NCBI GenBank assembly: GCA_035315685.1 | Contig: DATFXR010000764.1 | Span: 1-11,029 of the forward strand | DNA from: QHWK01 sp035315685 | Lineage (GTDB): Bacteria > Acidobacteriota > Vicinamibacteria > Vicinamibacterales > CAVVIG01 | DNA length: 11,029 nucleotides | Direction: 5' to 3' | Shown: piece after piece, positions 7,870-11,029 of the stretch | How the letters are laid out: each line of letters opens with the position of its first letter | How positions within the stretch are numbered: position 1 is the first letter of the stretch | Notes under the pieces: model-generated | What the model was told of the DNA's origin: nothing | Databases searched by the model: none | What the model saw: only the letters and a program-made list of their open reading frames with translations | Translations under genes and position numbers: made by a program

Positions 7870-7918
7870 GACTCCTCACTGCTCCGCCTGTCGCGTCGCA
7901 CTGCGATCGAGCCGATCG
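7780..7918. repeat. Two exact copies of a 15-bp near-palindrome CGATCGnnnCGATCG
   Basis: The plus-strand 15-mer cgatcgagccgatcg occurs at 7780-7794 and 7904-7918. One copy is in the signal-to-propeller junction of the YVTN gene, the other in the putative 35-residue ORF. Both copies encode Ile-Gly-Ser-Ile in their frames. They may be a chance product of local composition or a paired regulator site. Confidence 0.35.
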
Positions 7919-7973
7919 CCGCAGCGACGATCGCGAATGACGCCAGACGTCTGTGAACGTGCACCTCGGTCAT
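7866..7973 (-). CDS. Putative 35-residue single-helix membrane protein
   Basis: A short frame fills the gap between the permease and propeller genes. Its ATG (7971-7973) comes four bases after the permease stop codon, in the arrangement TGAACTAATG, and its TGA overlaps the propeller ATG as ATGA. The predicted peptide begins MTEVHVHRR, has one hydrophobic stretch LASFAIVAAAIGSIAV at 10-25, then a basic tail RRDRR and ends SSEES. That layout fits a one-helix inner-membrane peptide. A partial ribosome site (GAGTG) overlaps the permease stop. The neat overlaps favour a real gene, but the frame is too short for codon statistics, and it may only keep ribosomes moving to the next start. No family is recognised. 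Confidence 0.45.
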   Translation of the reverse strand: MTEVHVHRRLASFAIVAAAIGSIAVRRDRRSSEES

Positions 7974-7977
7974 TAGT

Positions 7978-9195
7978 TCACTCGAATCGCAATGCTTCGA
8001 TGGGATCGAGACGAGCTGCCTGCCGCGCCGGGTAGTACCCGAAGAAGATGCCAATCACGGCTGAACATCCGAACGCAACGGTGATCGCGTTGATCGAGAC
8101 GCGTGCCGGCCATTGGAACGAATCCGCGATCATGCGCGCGCCCACCGCTCCGAGCCCGATGCCAATCGCACCGCCGATCAGGCTGAGAATCACCGCCTCG
8201 ACGAGAAACTGTCTGAGGACGTCGCGGGCCCGCGCACCGACCGCCTGCCGCAACCCGATCTCGCGCGTCCGTTCGGTCACCGAGACGAGCATGATGTTCA
8301 TGATGCCGATCCCGCCCACGACGAGCGACACGGACGCGATCGCCGCCAGCAGCGCCTCCATCGTCTGCGTCGATTGCTTGACGGCTTCGGCGATCTCGGT
8401 CGGATGTCGCAGATTGAAGTCGTCGTCGGCACCGGGCCGAATGTGATGACGCTCTCGCATCAGGATCGTGATCTCCTGCTCGGCCTGATCCACGACCTTC
8501 GCGCTGAGGGCACTGCACATGATGTCGTCGAGCCAGGTCTGCCCTTTGATCTTTTTCATCACCGTCGTGTAGGGCATCAGGAACTGATCGTCCTGATCCT
8601 GGCCGGTCGCCGATTGCCCTTTCACCTCGAGGACGCCGGTGACGACACACGGCTCGTTGTTCACGCGGATCGTCTCGCCAATCGGATCCTGCGAGCCGAA
8701 CAGCTGATCGACGACCGTCTGGCCGAGCACGCACACGGGGGTGGCACGCTCGACGTCCACGTCCGTGTACATGCCGCCACGCACGACATTCCAGTTCTTC
8801 AGCGCGAGGTACTCAGGACCGACACCTCGCACTGGCGAGTTCCAGTTCTGATTGCCGTAGACGACCTGCGTGCGCGTGTCGGCCTGTGGCGTCACGTTCG
8901 TCACGAGATGAACCTGCTCTTTGATCGCCTCATAGTCGCCGAGCGTCAACGTCTTCGTCCCGAACGCGCCGGTCCGGACACCGGCCCGATTCACGCCGCC
9001 CGCCTCGACCCAGATCATGTTGGCGCCGATATTCGTAATCGCCCGCTCGACGCTCGCTTGCGCGCCTTCGCCAATCGCCACGACGCAAATGACCGCGCCG
9101 ACGCCGATGATGATGCCCAGCATCGTCAGCGCGGTCCGCAGCACGTTCTGCCGGAGCGCTTTGACCGCGAGCCGCGGAATCAACAGCAGGTTCAT
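7978..9195 (-). CDS. MacB/FtsX-type ABC transporter permease, no ATPase domain
   Basis: A 405-residue inner-membrane protein of the MacB type: one helix, a large periplasmic core, then three helices. Helix 1 is at about 21-43 (LTMLGIIIGVGAVICVVAIG), the MacB core domain at about 45-275, helix 2 at 281-305, helix 3 at 331-357 and helix 4 at 367-388. Family signatures include NIMLVSVTERTREIGLRQAVGA and the C-terminal GYYPARQAARLDPIEALRFE, quoted here only as cores TERTREIGLR and GYYPARQAARLDP. MacB itself also carries an N-terminal nucleotide-binding domain; here it is absent, and no ABC ATPase gene occurs anywhere in the window. Such permeases move substrates across the periplasm by ATP-driven mechanotransmission. 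The upstream adaptor stops 36 bp before the ATG, so the adaptor may serve this permease, the RND pump, or both. The ribosome site is weak. Confidence 0.94.
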   Translation of the reverse strand: MNLLLIPRLAVKALRQNVLRTALTMLGIIIGVGAVICVVAIGEGAQASVERAITNIGANMIWVEAGGVNRAGVRTGAFGTKTLTLGDYEAIKEQVHLVTNVTPQADTRTQVVYGNQNWNSPVRGVGPEYLALKNWNVVRGGMYTDVDVERATPVCVLGQTVVDQLFGSQDPIGETIRVNNEPCVVTGVLEVKGQSATGQDQDDQFLMPYTTVMKKIKGQTWLDDIMCSALSAKVVDQAEQEITILMRERHHIRPGADDDFNLRHPTEIAEAVKQSTQTMEALLAAIASVSLVVGGIGIMNIMLVSVTERTREIGLRQAVGARARDVLRQFLVEAVILSLIGGAIGIGLGAVGARMIADSFQWPARVSINAITVAFGCSAVIGIFFGYYPARQAARLDPIEALRFE

Positions 9196-9214
9196 GCCTG
9201 GAAGGCCAACGATC

Positions 9215-9224
9215 GTGACGTCAC
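9215..9224. promoter_or_regulatory. GTGACGTCAC palindrome in the adaptor-permease gap
   Basis: A perfect 10-bp palindrome occupies part of the 36-bp gap between the adaptor and the MacB-type permease. It could be a regulator half-site pair, but a palindrome this short may arise by chance and no flanking promoter is visible. Confidence 0.15.
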
Positions 9225-9231
9225 AGCCCGG

Positions 9232-10350
9232 TCAACTCGCTTTCGTCGGTTGAATCGTCACCTTCGATCCCTCGCGAATCTCGTCCGTTCCTCGGCGAAC
9301 AATCGTGTCGCCTTCTTTGAGCGCGCCGAACACCTCGATGAGGTCGCCGACGCGTGCACCGCGGCCGACGTTGACCCACTGCGCGACACCGTTGTTCACA
9401 CGAATGACGAAGGTGCGCTCGGTCGTGGTGACGATGCTGGTCGGCGGTACGAGCAGTGATGGCTGCGGCCGTTTGACCGGCCACTGCACCTCGGGGTACA
9501 TGCCGGCTCCGAGACGGAGATCCGGATTCTTCACGTCCAGCTCGACGGCCATCGTGCGCGTTTTCGCATCGAGGTCGTGGGCGAGCAGATTTACCGCGCC
9601 GTAGAACGTCTCGCCGGGATAGGCAGGCACGGTAAACGGCACGCGTGCGCCTTTGACGATCGCGCCGACAAGCGCTTCGGGGACGGCCACAACCAGTCGT
9701 AGCCGTGATATCTGATGCAGTCGAAGCAGCGGCGTCGATCCCGCGCCCGGACCGACGAGCGCGCCTGGATGGACGTTCCGCTCCGTGATGATGCCGTCGA
9801 ACGGCGCCTTGATGGTCAGATACTGCTGCAGCGCCATAACGGCCTGCGCCTGAGCCTGCGCCGCTTTAATCGAGTCTTCGTACGAGTGGACGAGAGCCTG
9901 CGCGGCCTCGACGGCTTTCTGTGCGATGACGACGTCGTTCTCGGCAACGACTCCCGGCGTCGCGGATGCAGCTTTCAACCGATCGTAGGTGCTCCGGGCG
10001 CTCGCGAGCTTCGCATCGGCTTCGGCGCGCTGGAGTTCCAGTGCCTGGGCTTTGGCCTGCGCCTCGGCGACCTGCGAGATCATTTCAGGCGCTTCGAGCG
10101 TGGCCAGGACCTGGCCGCTCTTGACCTCGCTGCCCCGGTCAACGTTGACCGCTTTCACGAAGCCGTTCACCTTCGCGAAGATCGGTACCGCGAGATAGGG
10201 CTGAAACTCTCCGGGCAGTTTGGTCTGCCGTTCGACGTCTTTCGCGGACACCTTGACGACTTCGACCGCCGCCTGTGCAAGAACGGTTGCGGTGCCGAGT
10301 ACCAACGTCAGGCCGATCAATGCCTGATGGGTGCTACTTCGTCGGGTCAT
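9232..10350 (-). CDS. Periplasmic adaptor (membrane fusion protein) of RND/MFP type
   Basis: A 372-residue adaptor that would link an inner-membrane pump to an outer-membrane channel. A signal peptide covers about 1-26 (ending TVLAQ); there is no Cys at all, so it is not lipid-anchored. The first half of the barrel-sandwich (lipoyl) domain is at about 57-88 (AKVNGFVKAVNVDRGSEV), the coiled-coil hairpin at about 90-175 is rich in Ala, Gln and Glu, and the second lipoyl half at 177-200 contains TIKAPFDGIITERNV. Beta-barrel and membrane-proximal domains follow. The ATG at 10348-10350 lies inside the last codons of the RND gene, a 17-base overlap, so the two are surely one unit. Longer in-frame starts inside the RND gene lack a signal peptide and were not used. 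No Met-rich metal-binding motif is seen, so the substrate is open. Confidence 0.93.
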   Translation of the reverse strand: MTRRSSTHQALIGLTLVLGTATVLAQAAVEVVKVSAKDVERQTKLPGEFQPYLAVPIFAKVNGFVKAVNVDRGSEVKSGQVLATLEAPEMISQVAEAQAKAQALELQRAEADAKLASARSTYDRLKAASATPGVVAENDVVIAQKAVEAAQALVHSYEDSIKAAQAQAQAVMALQQYLTIKAPFDGIITERNVHPGALVGPGAGSTPLLRLHQISRLRLVVAVPEALVGAIVKGARVPFTVPAYPGETFYGAVNLLAHDLDAKTRTMAVELDVKNPDLRLGAGMYPEVQWPVKRPQPSLLVPPTSIVTTTERTFVIRVNNGVAQWVNVGRGARVGDLIEVFGALKEGDTIVRRGTDEIREGSKVTIQPTKAS

Positions 10351-11029
10351 AGTATTTGCTCGCCGGATCATCGGGATCCAGGGTCGGAGACGCTGCGCGT
10401 GCTCGTGCCTGCACGAGGGTGTACACCGAGGGCAAGACCACCAGCGTCGCCAGCGTGGCCATGAACAGCCCGCCGATGACCGCTCGGCCAAGAGGGGCTG
10501 TTTGCGCGCGCTCGCCGGTGCCAACCGCGATGGGGATCATGCCGGCGATCATGGCGGTCGCCGTCATCAGGATCGCGCGCAGTCGGCCGCGGCCGCCCTC
10601 GAGCGCCGCGTCATGGACGGTTGCGCCCTCACGCCGAGCGTTCTCGGCGAACGTCACGAGCAGAATGGCGTTCGCGACGGAAATCCCGATGGCCATGATC
10701 GCGCCCATGAAGGACTGCACGTTCAGTGTGGTGCCCGTGACGAGGAGCATCAGGATCACGCCGAGGATGACGGCAGGGACGCCCGATACGACCGCAAACG
10801 CGAGCCGGAACGACTGGAAGTTCCCGGCCAGCAGCAGGAAGATCACGAGGATCGCCAGCAGCAACCCGCTCCGGAGGCCGGCGAGCGTTTCCTCGAACGC
10901 CGGCACCTGCCCACGGTTGGAGACGGTGACGCCGCGCGGTGGCGCACCCGCACGCGCGATGGCCTGACGGACTTCGTCGACGACGTGGCCCAGCGGTTCC
11001 CCGTGGATGTTCGCTGTGAAGCTGACGAC
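10334..11029 (-). CDS. RND efflux permease, C-terminal fragment (cut by window edge)
   Basis: The last 231 residues of a large (usually about 1,000-residue) proton-driven inner-membrane pump, of the HAE1/AcrB-like RND superfamily. The visible part starts in the second periplasmic domain (GEPLGHVVDEVRQAI) and contains the last five membrane helices at about 53-71, 77-97, 103-126, 150-171 and 181-206. The conserved helix carrying MAIGISVANAILLVTFAE matches the family's IGIxxxNAILLVxFA pattern, and the GERAQTAPLG loop and the VVLPSVYTL last helix are also typical. The C-terminus is a short polar tail ending DPDDPASKYYDPTK. The TAG stop at 10334-10336 falls within the adaptor gene. The N-terminal half, including the proton-relay residues of TM4, lies beyond the window, so substrate class cannot be judged. 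Confidence 0.95.
   Translation of the reverse strand, partial: VVSFTANIHGEPLGHVVDEVRQAIARAGAPPRGVTVSNRGQVPAFEETLAGLRSGLLLAILVIFLLLAGNFQSFRLAFAVVSGVPAVILGVILMLLVTGTTLNVQSFMGAIMAIGISVANAILLVTFAENARREGATVHDAALEGGRGRLRAILMTATAMIAGMIPIAVGTGERAQTAPLGRAVIGGLFMATLATLVVLPSVYTLVQARARAASPTLDPDDPASKYYDPTK

Noticed and set aside
7866..8054. 62-codon version of the small bridging ORF
   Set aside because: The first 27 codons overlap the conserved C-terminus of the permease in another frame. Only the 35-codon form starts after the permease stop.
8113..9459. Long plus-strand open frame (448 codons) opposite the permease and adaptor
   Set aside because: It is antisense to two clear genes, and its product is rich in Arg, Asp and His with no recognisable domain, as expected from the complement of GC-rich coding DNA.
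9715..10464. Plus-strand open frame (249 codons) opposite the adaptor coiled coil
   Set aside because: The adaptor frame on the other strand has clear signal, lipoyl and hairpin features. The antisense product is low-complexity Arg/Leu/Gly sequence.
9232..10524. Longer version of the adaptor starting at 10524
   Set aside because: The extra 58 residues lie inside the RND gene, are rich in Arg, Trp and Cys and remove the signal peptide from the N-terminus. The ATG at 10350 gives a proper signal peptide.
1..11029. CRISPR arrays, tRNA or rRNA genes, insertion sequences, attachment sites
   Set aside because: No regularly spaced repeats, tRNA-like folds, transposase motifs or terminal inverted repeats with target duplications were seen on either strand.

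Overview
The window reads as a fragment of a GC-rich Gram-negative genome, most likely Acidobacteriota, with Gemmatimonadota or a related phylum as alternatives. This is inferred from protein content: an Oar-like TonB-dependent receptor with an N-terminal carboxypeptidase-regulatory domain, a CBM9-like/DUF5916 outer-membrane barrel, a secreted YVTN propeller, and an HAE1-type RND pump beside a split MacB-type permease. No rRNA or taxonomic marker is present.

Every supported gene lies on the minus strand, so transcription runs from the right edge to the left. In that order: the C-terminal end of an RND efflux permease (cut by the right edge, 10334-11029); its periplasmic adaptor (9232-10350, start codon inside the RND gene); a MacB-type ABC permease without an ATPase domain (7978-9195); a possible 35-codon membrane ORF filling the next gap (7866-7973); a secreted beta-propeller protein (6892-7869); a CBM9-like/DUF5916 protein (4687-6879); an exported low-molecular-weight phosphatase/ArsC-like protein with Lys in place of the P-loop Arg (4207-4677); a small two-helix membrane protein (3806-4111); an Oar-like TonB-dependent receptor (825-3686); and a PAP2 phosphatase cut by the left edge (1-813).

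From the RND gene to the phosphatase-like gene the junctions are overlaps or gaps of 36 bp or less, so this part looks like one operon. The gaps of 95 bp before the two-helix protein and 119 bp before the receptor could hold internal promoters. The receptor and PAP2 gene are only 11 bp apart. No gene-free stretch exceeds 300 bp. I see no tRNA, rRNA, CRISPR array, insertion sequence or convincing rho-independent terminator.

Almost every product is predicted to act in the envelope: an inner-membrane pump and permease, periplasmic adaptor, propeller, phosphatase-like and PAP2 domains, and two outer-membrane barrels. A cell-envelope export or detoxification locus is a reasonable reading, but the substrate cannot be read from the sequence. 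The points most worth a second look are the MacB permease without its ATPase, the C-X5-K phosphatase-like protein with an export signal, and the small ORFs.
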